Shown: positions 10,500 to 22,076, counted from the first letter of the stretch. The stretch: DNA of 64,000 bases from Aricia agestis (GCF_905147365.1 NC_056408.1:8308001-8372000); one strand, 5' to 3'. Program-made: numbers and translations. Notes: generated by a model from the sequence alone, not told the origin.

Positions 10500-11880
10500 G
10501 AATATTAGCCACGGTTATTGTGGCAGTTCCTGAGCTGTGTGAATAGATGTGATGTGTTTAGATGCTATGAAAGTTTTTGGGTTATAAGAACACTCAATAT
10601 TATTTTGCAAAGCTAAATGTCTATACGCATTTGAATAATAAGTGCTTAAATTTTAAGGCCCTATACTATGCAAATTCATGTTTTTATTTTCGATAAATCT
10701 TTGACCAGAAGTAATTATAAGCATTCAAACATTTTTTGTAGGTTTGTTACGTTCCTTATTAAGGTAGACATTGTCTTAAAATTTTGATTTATATCCATTT
10801 TACCACTAAAAAAAGTGTGTTAAAAAATAATACTTTCAAATTTTTATTTCTTCTATCACTCAGCGAAAACAAATACAGGAAAAAATGATTTTATGCCAAA
10901 ATGTTTAAATTATGATTTCGAAGACAGACATTGTCTTCGTTTTTGATAAATAAAACAATAATAATGATAAATCGTTGAGATCACAAATTCGAACGAATAG
11001 GCATGATGACTATTTTTTTTTCTTATCGGTAATTGAAGGACACTTAAAAAATAGGAACATCGTTGAAAGAATGACTCTGATAGCTTAAAAATTCACCAAG
11101 ATATGACAATTCAAATATCTCATAAAAAAGACCTGTCCGAAACGCTCCATACAAAGTGCTACGAAAGACTGACGTCAGTCTTTCGTAGTTTGTACGCATC
11201 GGGAGACAACTTTGTTCGACAGGTATATTAAATATTGCGTTTATGAAAGTGGTTTCATAACAAAAGTTGCTTTTAATTGCATAAGTTATCGAATTGTATA
11301 CAAATATTAAGAAATTTAATTGAAAAAAAATTCGACTTGAATATCCAACTTTAAAGGCGCATAACAAAAAAAATACAAATGCTATCAAGCTGAAATTTTG
11401 GAAACACTTATTTTTTACCGTGATTTCTTTATTTTATTAACAAAATTTGCTAATCTTTGACCTTGTCACAATGATATTCTATGTTACTTGTCATCATCCC
11501 TATTGTTGATATTCAAAAGCAAATTTTGCTTTAAATATTTGCTACAACAAATCCACACGTGTTTTAATAGATAATGATTGAATGACATCAGTCAATAATC
11601 TGTCAATCAGTGACTGATTGTCTATTATAGAAAACTTAGAGTGTGTTCACATATATATCCCTGTATACTGGCCAGAGCTCCTTAGGTATAGAATTTGTAT
11701 AGAATTGCAGTGGACCCATACCATTGATTCGTTTCGGAATATTTGCCAGTGCTTTTTCGTATATCTCTATGTTTAGATATAATTATAATACGTCACACTT
11801 GTCTAACTAGTGGAATACCAGTACAATACAGCGCCGTAATATGACGTCTTGAGCGCTAGTCAGTAGACTGGGTTTTTTTT
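10500..11880. other. AT-rich stretch without a supported gene
   Basis: No frame with exon signals or recognised protein. The only structure I note is the perfect palindrome at 11159-11188 and its surroundings. The 114-codon minus frame at 11044-11388 is hydrophobic low-complexity text with no family resemblance. Confidence 0.5.
11159..11188. repeat. Perfect 30-bp palindrome centred on TGACGTCA
   Basis: CTACGAAAGACTGAC followed by its exact reverse complement, with no spacer. The centre is a full CRE/ATF site. TACAAA / TTTGTA just outside extends the symmetry, so it may be the core of a small foldback MITE. Confidence 0.6.
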
Positions 11881-12164
11881 CGGAACCTAGTCAACATTTT
11901 TGGTTTACAAATATTACAATATCGTTTTTTTTCCTAATTATTTCGTGAGAGACTACCAAATAAGATGCTATTTGATAATTTACATCCACCAAACGATCAT
12001 TTTTACGTTTTTGGTAGGTTTGAAAGTCATAAAAATATGTAAATAGTCATTATTACAGCTAAGTCAGAAAACAATGTACAGAGTATCGCTACACAGAGAC
12101 AGATTATGACGTATGTGTCGAAACATTGTAAGATGATAATATTATGTTATTTTATTGACCATGT

Positions 12165-12330
12165 CCAATGAATTAAAATAAAATAAATAAGTAAATAAAA
12201 TATCTTTTTATTCAAAATGGGTATCATGATACACTTTTTGAAAGTCGAACGAAGAAACTACGTTGCCTACCACCGGTTCGGGAACTACCCCGCCGTGAAG
12301 AACCGGCGTAAGAAACTCGCATCGTGACGT
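12165..12330 (-). mobile_element. LINE 3' tail, minus orientation
   Basis: On the minus strand: GAGTTTCTTACGCCGGTTC, then CGAACCGGTGGTAGGCA, ending in an AAAT-like tail (plus AAATAAAATAAATAAGTAAA). Same family as 55955-56112. Confidence 0.6.
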
Positions 12331-12461
12331 CATTATTCACTCAAATTCAAAATTCAAATTCACTCAAATCGTGACGGCATTTAAAAGTAAAGTGTAAAGA
12401 GATTGCATTTTATGCAATTAGGAGCCACTTTTATGCTTTTAATTAAATTAAGGAACAAAAT

Positions 12462-12560
12462 TGGCCAAGTGCGAGTCGGACCCGCGCGCGATTTATCATC
12501 AGAGCAAAAAAAGGCCAAATAATTTGTTTTTGTCTGAGATCCTACTTTGATCATTTATGT
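12462..12560 (+). repeat. GGCCAAGTGCGAG repeat, short fragment
   Basis: TTGGCCAAGTGCGAGTCGGA at 12461, followed by CCGCGCGCG and AGAGCAAAAAAAGGCC; truncated. Confidence 0.5.
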
Positions 12561-12880
12561 GATCGTCATGAGTCTACATCTTATATTTTATTAAAGCTAT
12601 TGCAATAAATCCAAGCGCAAAAAATATTTGAACCCTTCTCATTGATGTCGTAAAATAAGCTCTATATTTTCCAGCAGTGAGCGAGCTGACGATGATGAAT
12701 TGTAGCTTAGAACTTTTGAATCTACTTTACAGAATTTTAAATCTATTTCGGTATTAATACTTTGGGGTCTGTATGTGTCCCTTATAATCGATTCAGCAGT
12801 TTTGACTTATATTTATTATTACTACCCGTGCCCCGCATTGGTCGGTACCACCGCAAAAGCTACGTCCCGCAATTTTTAAA

Positions 12881-13854
12881 TCTATACTAATATTATAAAT
12901 GCGAAAGTATCTCTGTCTGTCTGTCTCGCTTTCACGCCAAAACTACTGAACCGATTGTAATGAAATTTTGTACACAGATAGTCTAAAGACTGAGAAAGGA
13001 CATAGGCTACTTTTTAACTGGAAAAAGGGGTTGTAAGGGGGTGAAAATGCGTAAATTTGTTCAAATTAAGTTAGTTCCAAAAACTCATAACAGATGGCGC
13101 CAAGAGTCGCCTAGATCGCGCTATCGCTTGCTTATGTGTATTTCTATTAGAGGTGGTACCATGTTGAAGTAGGTTTTTCGATTCTTTCGATTGTTATACA
13201 CGTTATTAATTAATAACTCACCTACCAACTTAGATATCAGAAACAACAGCGCCAAAACTACTGAACCGATTGTAATGAAATTTTGTACACAGATAGTCTA
13301 AAGCCTGAAAAAGGACATAGGCTACTTTTTTACGGGAAAAAGGGGTTGTAAGGGGGTGTTTATGCGTAAATTTGTTCAAATTAAGTTAGTTCCAAAACTC
13401 ATAACAGATGGCGCCAAGAGTCGCCTAGATCGCGCTATCGCTTGCTCATATGTATTTCTATAAGAGGTGGTACCATGTGGGGCTTAGTTTTTCGATTCTT
13501 TCGATTGTTATGCACGTTATCAAATAACTCACCTACCAACATAGATATCAGGAACAACAGCATACCAATAATAAATAACATTCCATCCAATAATAAAAAA
13601 ACTAAATAGTATAAGGGTAAAGCTAAAGTTGTGTAATGCAGCTAAGTTGTGTGAAGCTAGATAAGCGCCTTTAAAATTTGGTATAAAAAAGTTTAATTAA
13701 AAAAAATATATATATTATGTGCATACTACACGGCTGTTTTGGGTATTTTGATTTGAGAGGTACCAGGGTTTTAAAAAGCTTTTGACACCATTTTTGTTGA
13801 CACCGCGCGCTATAAACTGAAGTCCACGCGGATGAAGTCACGGGCAACAGCTAG
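12881..13854 (+). mobile_element. Lep1-like Helitron with an internal 305-bp duplication
   Basis: Starts TCTATACTAATATTATAAA after A, then a short CTGT tract, and ends GGGCAACAGCTAG before T: the A|TC...CTAG|T Helitron signature. The block with AACTACTGAACCGATTG and ATGGCGCCAAGAGTCGCC occurs twice (about 12947 and 13252). Non-coding. Confidence 0.8.
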
Positions 13855-13909
13855 TCTGTAATATCTTCGAAAATATTCATTTAAATCATATGCTGTAAAG
13901 GGCCATATA

Positions 13910-14163
13910 CAGGGTGTAACAAAAATAAGTGATAATACTTCAGGGTGTGTACGCGTTCCTTGTAGAGAATTCACTGTGAAAGTAGCAGCGCTGAAAGACC
14001 ACAATTTTTTTTCACTTTTGTATGGGGAAACTCGTGACGCTCGGGCCCTTGCCCATACAATAGTGAAAAAAAAAATTGTCTTTCAGCGCTGCTGAACTCT
14101 CTACAAGGTCCACGTACACACCCTAAACTCTAAAGTATTATCACTTATTTTTGTTACACACTG
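13910..14163. mobile_element. Mariner-type foldback MITE flanked by TA, copy 1
   Basis: TA|CAGGGTGTAACAAAA at the left and TTTTGTTACACACTG|TA at the right, with long imperfect arms containing CAGCGCTGAAAGAC / GTCTTTCAGCGCTG and a GGGCCCTTGCCCATAC centre. Relatives at 23238-23463 and 33541-33722. Confidence 0.75.
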
Positions 14164-14231
14164 TAGATCTTCATTAAATCAACAATGTATGTAAGTTATT
14201 TAATTGGATAAGGATTAATGCTTTATTTATT

Positions 14232-14871
14232 ATGTCGGCTGTACACTCTCGCCGAGAGCTCTCGGGCGGGAGTCTCGTGCGAGAGCCCCATGCCCGAGTG
14301 CGATCATGTACCTTCTAGCTTAGTTCAATCGCAGTTATGAACTCAGAGAAGATGGACCATTATTAATTTTTCTTTATGAGATGGACGAAAAAAATTTTCT
14401 TGCAGCTGCCGTAGCTCTCTATGCTATGATCTATTATAAATATTTATCAAATATTTACATATTAACATAACAATATTTAATAAGTACATATTAAAAATAC
14501 ATAAATAAAAAAATGGCGAAAACATAGATGGAAACGTGGATGATCACCATTCACCATACATCGAAAGCGATCATGGTAATCCAAAGACCTTTAATCATAT
14601 TTAATTTTATTTCTCACAGATAATGACTGATAATGACGTTTATTGTTGTTATTTTTCTGTTCTGCACTGTCTAGCGGCGCGACTAGTAGTGAAAAACGCG
14701 AGAGTGTACAGTAATGCGCTCGCTTTCCTCGCGAGACCCTTTGTCTCGGGCGCAAAATACCGACACCGGACTGAGAGGGTCCGAGACAGGCGAGACGAGG
14801 CGAGCGCACCCATTTACACTCTCGCACTCGGGCCGCCTCATTGTGTCTCGGTGAGAGTGTACAGCCGACAT
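14232..14871. mobile_element. DNA element with 25-bp inverted ends
   Basis: ATGTCGGCTGTACACTCTC at 14232 and its inverse GAGAGTGTACAGCCGACAT ending at 14871. Inside are more GAGAGTGTACAG-like words near 14701. Open frames at 14591-14959 are GC-rich repeat text. Confidence 0.65.
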
Positions 14872-14889
14872 TACAATTGCTTCGAAAAT

Positions 14890-15357
14890 TAGCCATTATT
14901 TGTAGTAATAAGTAAATAACAAAAAAAATTATTGTGGGATATCCATAAGAGATAGACATATACCATCGCAGAGTTTTCTGTAGACCTTTTCAATGTGTAC
15001 AATACTTGGTACATTATTTTGATAAATCTCATAGGGTTTAGCCTGCGTTTGCAGTGTAAGCGGAAAAAAATGTAATTATTTACGACATCACATAGAAACC
15101 CCAACAATAACAGTATTTCTCCACTATATAATGAATGTTATTATACTTATAAACCTTCCTTTTGAATCACTCTATCTGTTAAAGAAAGCCGCATCAAACT
15201 CTACTATTACCTCATCAAAAATTATATTTGATAAAAAATATGTCTCATCTGGTTATCAGATCGGTGAAGGTCGACTCCTCTACTAGTAGTTTTAAAGATT
15301 AAACGGAACAAAGGGACATGAGGGAAAAAAGCGGCTTTGTTTTATAATATGTATAGA
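14890..15357 (-). mobile_element. Helitron-like repeat, minus orientation
   Basis: Same family as 62036-62696 read backwards: the 5' end TCTATACATATTATAAAAC at 15357, then AATCACTCTATCTGTTAAAG, TACGACATCACATAGAAACC and TGTGGGATATCCATAAG. An insertion of about 90 bp near 15200-15285 breaks the match. Confidence 0.65.
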
Positions 15358-15510
15358 TAATAGATATAGAAGTTCACTGTGAAAATAGCAGTGCTAAGAG
15401 TTACTTTCGAATTCAATGTTTCTATGGAAAATACGCCAATATCATGAATGGGGTATTTCTTTTTAACTATTTTATGGCATATTCATAATGTTGGCGTATT
15501 TTCGTATGCA

Positions 15511-15690
15511 ATCCATACTAATATTATAAATGCGAAAGTATCTCTGTCTGTCTGTCTGTCTGTCTGTCTTGCTTTCACGCCAAAACTACTGAACCGATTG
15601 CAATGAAATTTTGTATACAGTTATTCTAGAGTCTGAGAAAGGACATAGGCTACATTTTGATGTGGGAAAATATCTTATTTCCATGAAAAT
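15511..15690 (+). mobile_element. Lep1-like Helitron 5' end, truncated
   Basis: TCCATACTAATATTATAAA, a (CTGT)n tract, CACGCCAAAACTACTGAACC, ATTTTGTATACAG and GGACATAGGCTAC. The 3' part is missing and a SINE-like segment follows. Confidence 0.7.
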
Positions 15691-15715
15691 ATCGATGAAA
15701 ATTAATTCGCATTGC

Positions 15716-15835
15716 GCGTGGCCAGCGCTCATCCCGGGGGTCCTGGGTTCGAGTCCCGCAGGCGGAACAAAAAGTTTTCAATGTTCCTGGGTCTTGGATG
15801 TGTATTACAATAAAATTTCAAAAATCTTAAACATA
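15716..15835 (+). mobile_element. tRNA-derived SINE fragment
   Basis: The B-box-like GGTTCGAGTCCCGC at 15747 follows GTGGCCAGCGCTCATCCCGG, and GGCGGAACAAAAAG and GGATGTGTATTACAATAAAA come after. It matches the fuller minus copy at 45123-45282. Confidence 0.65.
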
Positions 15836-16291
15836 TTTTATGTATAATATTATAAAAAATCCAGAAATATATCGATGCAATGAACATTTTAGTTCTAATA
15901 CGATTCAACAGATGGCGTTTTATTTTTTACTTTATTGTAACATAGAACTAATCATACTTATTAGTTAGTATGTTTTTGTTTATAGTTTTTAATACGTTAG
16001 AATATTATGTTTAATAATATAATCACTTGGTATAATAATAATCAATCTATCTTATCTTATAGAACTCCTACTGCATTTCTAATATATGTGACAAGTTGAC
16101 AACAGAAGGCGCTCTAAAATAAAGGAGTTCGAGTGTACCGTGTTGGCCTATATTCCATCCAGAAAATATATCAATGCAATCAACATTTTAATTCTAATAT
16201 ATGAAAACAGATGGCGTTTTAATTTTTACTTTATTATTGTAACAGAACTAATCATACCTACTTTACTATATAATATTATTTTTATTCATAA

Positions 16292-17165
16292 CTAGCTGTT
16301 GCCCGCGACATCGTCTGCGTGGACTTTAGTTTATAGCGCGCGGTGTCAACAAAATTTGTGTCAAATTTAAAAACTTTTTAAAACCCTGGTAAGTGCTTCC
16401 GGTGTAGCGCGGCCCTTAATTAATCAATACCCAAAAACAGCTATGCAGTGTGCACATAATCTATACTAATATTATAAATGCGAAAGTATCTCTGTCTGTC
16501 TGTCTGTCTGTCAGTCTCGCTTTCACGCCAAACGCCAAAAGTATCTCTGTCTGTCTATCTGTCTGTCTGTCTGTCAGTCTCGCTTTCACGCCAAACGCCA
16601 AAACTTCCGAACCGATTGTAATGAAATTTTGTATACAGATAGTCTAAAACCTGAGGAAGGACATAGGCTACTTTTTTACTGGAAAAAAGGGTTGTAAGGG
16701 GGTGAAAATGCGTAAATTTGTTCAAATTAAGTTAGTTCCAACAATTCATAATAGATGGCGCCGTGCGTCTTCTACATCGCGCTGACGCTTGCTCAAAAGT
16801 CTTTCTATAAGACGTGGTATCATCTTACATTTAAGTTTCGATTTTTTTTCGATTGTTATATCTATTCTACGGTATTAAAATATAACTCAGTACTTTATCT
16901 GTGCAGTGACGTAACCTTAAATCTATCAATGATAAATAGTTTATTGGTAAAGTTGTGTAATTTGAGGGCTAAATAAGCTTTAAAATTTGGCATAAAATAT
17001 AAAGTTTAATATAAAAAAATGAAATACTTATTGTGTGCACACTGCACAGCTGTATTGATTTAAGGGGTACCAGGGTTTTTTTATAAAAGCTTTTGACACC
17101 AATTTTGTTGACATCGCGCGCTATAAACTGAAGTCCACGCGGACGAAGTCGCGGGCAACAGCTAG
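16292..17165. mobile_element. Two Lep1-like Helitron ends abutting: minus 3' end then a full plus copy
   Basis: 16292-16459 is a minus-oriented 3' part (CTAG at 16292, TTGCCCGCGACATCGTCTG). 16460-17165 is a plus copy from TCTATACTAATATTATAAA to GGGCAACAGCTAG with T after it, carrying a duplicated CTGT microsatellite block (16490-16590). The 65-codon frame here is microsatellite text. Confidence 0.75.
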
Positions 17166-17169
17166 TGAA

Positions 17170-18160
17170 CTATATTAAATGGGTAATACTTTATTTTGTT
17201 ATAAATTGTATTATTATGAGGAAATACTTTTTTTATGTTCGTGAGTACACAATAAACACCATATTTAAATAATACATAATTTTATTATAATACAAAAATC
17301 ATTAAAGATTTCGTTTATTTAGTTGTGAACATGGCCTCTCTGTTAATCATTACTCTGTATGTCGAGTTTACCACGTGATCACATTATTTCTGAAAATATT
17401 AAAATCGACGACGGCTTGATAAGTAAATATGTACCTTTCGAGCGCCATCTATTGAGCTAGTTGGTCGCAAATTCTAAAATGTCAGTTGCCTATAATCCCG
17501 CCTTAATCCAATCACTAATCTACTCGTACAGCTCTAAGTTGTTTAGTGCTGTAAAAATGCATGTTATATTTTATGTTCTTCAAATGAACACATTATAAAT
17601 TACAAATCACATAAAAAGCATTTGAATTCATTACCTTTATAATAATAATTGAAAATAATATTTAGCATGCTTGGGAACAAAATAATATAACATTTTAAGT
17701 TTGTTTTTATTACTTACATTACTTAGTAAATAATTTTATGACCACTTTACCTACATACAAACTATTATTACATTATTGTTAAATTATAAAATTATTGCAA
17801 TCATAATATTATAACAAAAATTAAAAAGTTACATACATTATGATTATGATATTTTATATACTTATTTTTAACCTGGAATATTTAAGTACCTATAAGTATT
17901 TCGAAAAGTTCTATTGGAAATGGAATAAAAACGAATGCTATAAAATAAGTATTTAGCTATCAAACGTAAGTTATACGAGTATAATATTAAGTACCTACTA
18001 GAACCAACCAACACCTATTAAAATAAAATATATTTTTTATTAAAAATAGGTTTTATGAATACCATAGCCTACTTATCTCCAACCATCTGCCAGCCGCCAA
18101 CCAATCCAATCGCAAGAAAACATTTTGAGATTCTTCCAAAAACGTACAGTATAACCCACA
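17170..18160. other. AT-rich spacer without a recognised gene
   Basis: No coding signal or recognised repeat. A minus-strand AATAAA near 18036-18041 could serve the candidate exon at 18161-18380. Confidence 0.4.
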
Positions 18161-18380
18161 TCACTTGAAGCATGGATCATATCTTGGAGGTTGGAACTGT
18201 CTTGGAGCATGGGGTGCTCTCAAACTAGCCGCTGATATGAAGCAGGAGCTGTATTGTGGAGGTTGGGGAGGCGCATACATCCCGAAGCATGGTCCATGGT
18301 ACTGCCTGTTGGGCTGGGCTGGTACTGTGGGGTTGATGGGATAGCCAGCCATGGCGGGGTTGCTCACTGGTCGCTGCATT
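18161..18380 (-). CDS. Proline-rich C-terminal exon of an unrecognised gene (candidate)
   Basis: On the minus strand, an acceptor (TTTATGTTTGCCAG) at 18381 opens a 220-nt exon ending in TGA at 18163-18161. It reads MQRPVSNPAMAGYPINP, then PAQPNRQYHG, MYAPPQPPQYSS, RAPHAPRQFQPPRYDPCFK: rich in P, Q, Y and R, with no transmembrane segment. The entry phase is 2, so earlier exons must lie at higher coordinates; I could not find them among the repeats. The sequence does not resemble any repeat elsewhere in the window. It might be the tail of an RNA-binding or cuticle-type protein, but that is a guess. Confidence 0.4.
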
Positions 18381-18496
18381 CTGGCAAACATAAAAAGGTT
18401 AATCAAGAGAGGTACTCTATTATTGTTATTCTACAATAATTCCATTTATTTAATAATAATTATTATTGGTGCAAGTGTATTTCTTTGTTTCAATTA

Positions 18497-18679
18497 GGTT
18501 AGGTTTACACGGCACAATCCTGCACGTTTTTTTGCAGTATACGATTTAACACTCATACATCGATTGCAGCAAATATACCTATGTATATAGACCATTGCGC
18601 GCCACTGTTTATTCGTTAAGACGTATACTGCAAAAAACGTGCAGGAAACGTGCAGGATTATGCCGTGTGAACCTAACCT
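18497..18679. mobile_element. Foldback MITE with AGGTTAGGTTTACACGGCA ends
   Basis: Left GGTTAGGTTTACACGGCA and right TGCCGTGTGAACCTAACC are inverted, continuing through AATCCTGCACG / CGTGCAGGATT and GCAGTATACG / CGTATACTGC. Confidence 0.7.
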
Positions 18680-18754
18680 ATCTTGTATTTAAAAAAATAA
18701 TTATAAAATGAAATATCAATTAAAAATCGTTTAAACTAAATACCACCAAAACAT

Positions 18755-18880
18755 TAAATGTAAAAAGGAGCCAAGCAAAATATTGCATAGCAATGCAATA
18801 TATCTATCGTAAAAAGTTTTCTGATCACATTCAAGCCAAGCCTTCAACTTATTTTGTAATTTAAATCAACATTGAGTGAA
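18755..18880 (-). repeat. Dispersed repeat shared with 1580-1715
   Basis: AGGAGCCAAGCAAAATATTG and AAGCCTTCAACTTATTTTG are the reverse of GCTTGGCTCC and CAAAATAAGTTGAAGGCTT at 1605-1700. Together with the CAGGGGTTCCCAATC text at 1412, the first copy belongs to a hAT-like MITE. Confidence 0.5.
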
Positions 18881-19096
18881 TTTATCAATAGTTTTCTTTA
18901 TTTTATAATTATTATAGTGGCTCGGTAATGAGCACAAGAAAAACAAATATAAAACTTCATATTTGGGGTAGTTCATACTTACACAAACGGCAAGCGTAAA
19001 GTGTTTTTTAGTAATGTAACGATGCATGTGGACGATGGTACCCAATAAATCCAATCAGTCGCTGATTATTTCTCTAGTGCTCATTGCCAATTATAC

Positions 19097-19147
19097 CTAT
19101 CGTCATAGAATTTGTACTTCTACGAAGTACAAATTCTATGACGATAG
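19097..19147. repeat. Perfect hairpin, 24-bp arms and 3-nt loop
   Basis: CTATCGTCATAGAATTTG (arm continuing to 19120), loop TAC, and the exact inverse ending GACGATAG at 19147. Could be a young foldback or part of a small-RNA precursor. Confidence 0.65.
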
Positions 19148-19514
19148 CCCAACAACTTTTGAACTTTCAGGAGGTTATTCGTGCACCGATGTTACTTTCG
19201 ATTGAGATTTACGACCTATCCCGGATTTTTTTAAACCATAATAATTATACTCCGCAAACAAGCGATACCGCGATATAAAGGGAGTGCTACACCATCTATC
19301 GAACGAGTATGGAGTGTACATCGTAATTCGCAGTTCTGATTTCATTTATATTTTAATCGAATTTAATTATCATAGTTTCATTGTTAACTTTGTTAACACT
19401 ATTTTTCCTTTTGTAAGTAAAATAATTATTATGAAGTCGAAACTTATTTTTAATGTTCTTGCAAAGCCACAAACATAAAAATATTATCTTTTATTTAATA
19501 AAGTTATGTTATAC

Positions 19515-20290
19515 TTTTCAGTTTTTAGGTTTCCTTGCCCAAAGGATGAAAACGGGAGCCTATTCCTAATGAGTCTAGACTTCGCTGTCTGTCTGTCGTC
19601 CGTCCCTGTGTCACGAGGCTAGATCTCGAGAACCGCAATAGCTAGATATTTTAATTTTTCACAAATGATGTACTTTTGTGTCGCTATAAAAACTAATAGT
19701 CCAACTTAAAATAAATGATTAATCGAGGGTCTCATACAACAAACACGTTTTTTTGCTCTTTTTTGCTCTATATCCATAATGGTAAAAGTAAGGTTTTTGA
19801 AAATTTCAGAAAATACTTAATTGTATTTCAACTTTAATAATAAGTAATAAAAAGTGCATAAACTTGTGATTTTCCCATACAAATTTACGGTACGGAACCC
19901 TATGTACGCCAGTCCGACTCGCACTTGGCCAGTTTCATAATTTTTCCTTTCATTATGGATAACGACCTACCTTGTTGCCAAATTTTAAGGTTCTAAGTCT
20001 GCTAGAAGTACCTTAGAATTTTGAAGATCTGTCAGTCAGTGAGTGACAAAATGTAGTAACTTTGATCATCCGTAACTATTAAACTATTTATCGAAATGTT
20101 ATGTAATTTGGAGGTTAAGCTAGTTTTAATACTTGCTCTTAGTCACCGAAATTCTAAATCCCTAGCTTTGTTAACATCGAAGATACAAGGGGGTGTGAAA
20201 AAGCCGCGAACCGCTTCGAGAAAAGTATGCTACGACCGTGCCTTTGCTAAAAAGCTTGGCTGGAGCACTGCCGTGCTCCCAGATTACAAT
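19515..20290 (-). repeat. Second long copy of the 2160-3325 dispersed repeat
   Basis: Uninterrupted relative of the repeat at 2160-3325, with GTACGGAACCCTATGTACGC near 19890. It supplies the empty site for the solo LTR insertion. The open frame around 20096-20296 is part of the repeat, not a gene. Confidence 0.6.
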
Positions 20291-20401
20291 TTATAATTTT
20301 TCGTAGGTCTCGTAGAAGCTCTACGGTCCGTAGCTCTCCCGTAGCGTACGTAGGGAGCGCTACGAACTTGCCGCCAGCGTTTTCATAACGTAAACCAACC
20401 C

Positions 20402-20882
20402 TTAAGAGGAGTCTACACCGCCGTTTTTCCATACAAACGCTGTCCCCTGTTTCCTCCCTGGATAATGCCGCTAGAGTTATGATTTTTTTCCTGAATATCT
20501 ATGGCCACTTTTAGCATGTCCCTATGTTTTCTTTTTATTCATAATTTTATTATTATAAAAGATAAGAACGTCCAAAAACACAAAAAAATTGCCAGATTTT
20601 CCTCTGTGTTCAAACGCCCAGAAAACAAAACTGGCTAAAATATACAAAAAAAAAAATAAAACATAGGAACACAGCTCAAGCCTTGCTTTAAGTACTTAAA
20701 TTGGTTAAGTTTTGGAGAAGGAATCAGCGGACAACGAATCGAAGATTTTCTGTTCTTTTATTAGAACTTTTGTCGTGTTGTCTCTATCGCGCTCTGCGGT
20801 GGGAGACTTGAGATTGGTGAGACAGCAATACATTTTCAAATATCTATTTTCAATTTCTCTCGCCCCTGGTGTATCCTCTTAA
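20402..20882. mobile_element. piggyBac-type MITE flanked by TTAA, copy 1
   Basis: TTAA|GAGGAGTCTACACCGCCG at the left and GGTGTATCCTC|TTAA at the right. Internal text (CCTGGATAATGCCG, GCGCTCTGCGGTGGGAG) matches 58608-59101 in reverse. Confidence 0.7.
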
Positions 20883-21479
20883 TTTCTAAATAAGTCTTTT
20901 AACAAATCTATAACATCTATAAATTAATGTACTTTTCATAAAATATAGATGCATGTCATGAAATTTGAGCAGATTATTATTAGTATGTATCCAATATTCC
21001 AAAATAATAATTGTTAAATGTTATTTTACGTTTTGGCAGCAATGGAAGATACAATAAAAACAGAAATAAATTGAGAGTACATTTTTACACTTGAATATAA
21101 TTATTTATTGGTCACTGGTTGTGTATATTTATTATTGTATTCTTACCTGAATATTTAGCAAGAATTTAATTACCAACAAAGCAAGTACTGGTAAACCTCA
21201 GTGGCGTCTGAGATAATGTGTTTTGTGACAAGGACTTTTAGTTTTTATACTTCGCTTTATCGGTAAAGATGCTATCGGTTAGATACTTCCTTTTTAACCT
21301 ATTTTAAGCATATCAATAATAAAGATAACATCGATTTCAAAAATAGAACATCAGCGAAATGCAGATTGACGTGATAACAGTTGGATTTCATTTTAATTTG
21401 ATTGTATTTGACCGACAAATAATCGAGGTGATTATGAATGAAGTATCAGACGGAGAGCAGTCACGCGGTCAACCGTTCA

Positions 21480-21845
21480 AGCGTTCAGGTTTAATAATAA
21501 TAATAATAAATATTTATTTTCTCACCACAAAATTACACCATTATTAAAGATTCTACATAAAACACAGATTTTGTGGGAGACTGATGCCTAAACTAGGCGT
21601 TGCCTGTATTTCAGGACACCAGAGACTCCGGACCATCTTGCAATACAGTAGAAAAGTAATTATTGCGACATTTATATTTTATAGTGAAGTCCGTTCATGT
21701 TAGTATTTTGAGTGTTTGTGAGGGTGTCAGTTGGTGTGCGTTCTTTGTGTTCTGGGCGTTCTGGCCGCGTCAGATTTCCTCCTGTGTGACTGACCGCTCG
21801 GACGCAGAACGGTTGAACGCGTGACCGCTCTCTGTCTGATAGGTC
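21480..21845. other. Unassigned repeat-like stretch bounded by inverted words
   Basis: GCAGTCACGCGGTCAACCG (about 21457) and CGGTTGAACGCGTGACCGC (about 21810) are inverted, with ATCAGACGGAGAG / CTCTCTGTCTGAT outside, so a MITE of about 400 bp is likely from 21446 to 21841. An AAT microsatellite lies at 21490. Confidence 0.5.
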
Positions 21846-21850
21846 CCTCA

Positions 21851-22076
21851 TCCATACTAATAATATTCTAAATGTGAAAGTGTCTGTTTGTCTGTCTATC
21901 CGTCTGTCTATTTGTTACCGCTTCACGCCCAAGCCGCTGAACCGATTTTTTAGAATTTTTGTATGGCGATACTTTGAGTCCCGGGAAAGGACATAGGATA
22001 CTTTTATCTCGGAAAAATGTACGATTCCTGCGCGATTAACAAATTTTGACGCAACGGAGTTACTGGTGTCATCTAG
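21851..22076 (+). mobile_element. Lep1-like Helitron, short full copy
   Basis: A|TCCATACTAATAATATTCTA at the left; GTTACTGGTGTCATCTAG|T at the right; a CTGT-like tract, CCGCTGAACCGATT and GGACATAGGATACTTTT between. Confidence 0.8.

Noticed and set aside
16450..16647. Ser/Val/Cys-repeat ORF
   Set aside because: Translation of CTGT microsatellite in a Helitron.
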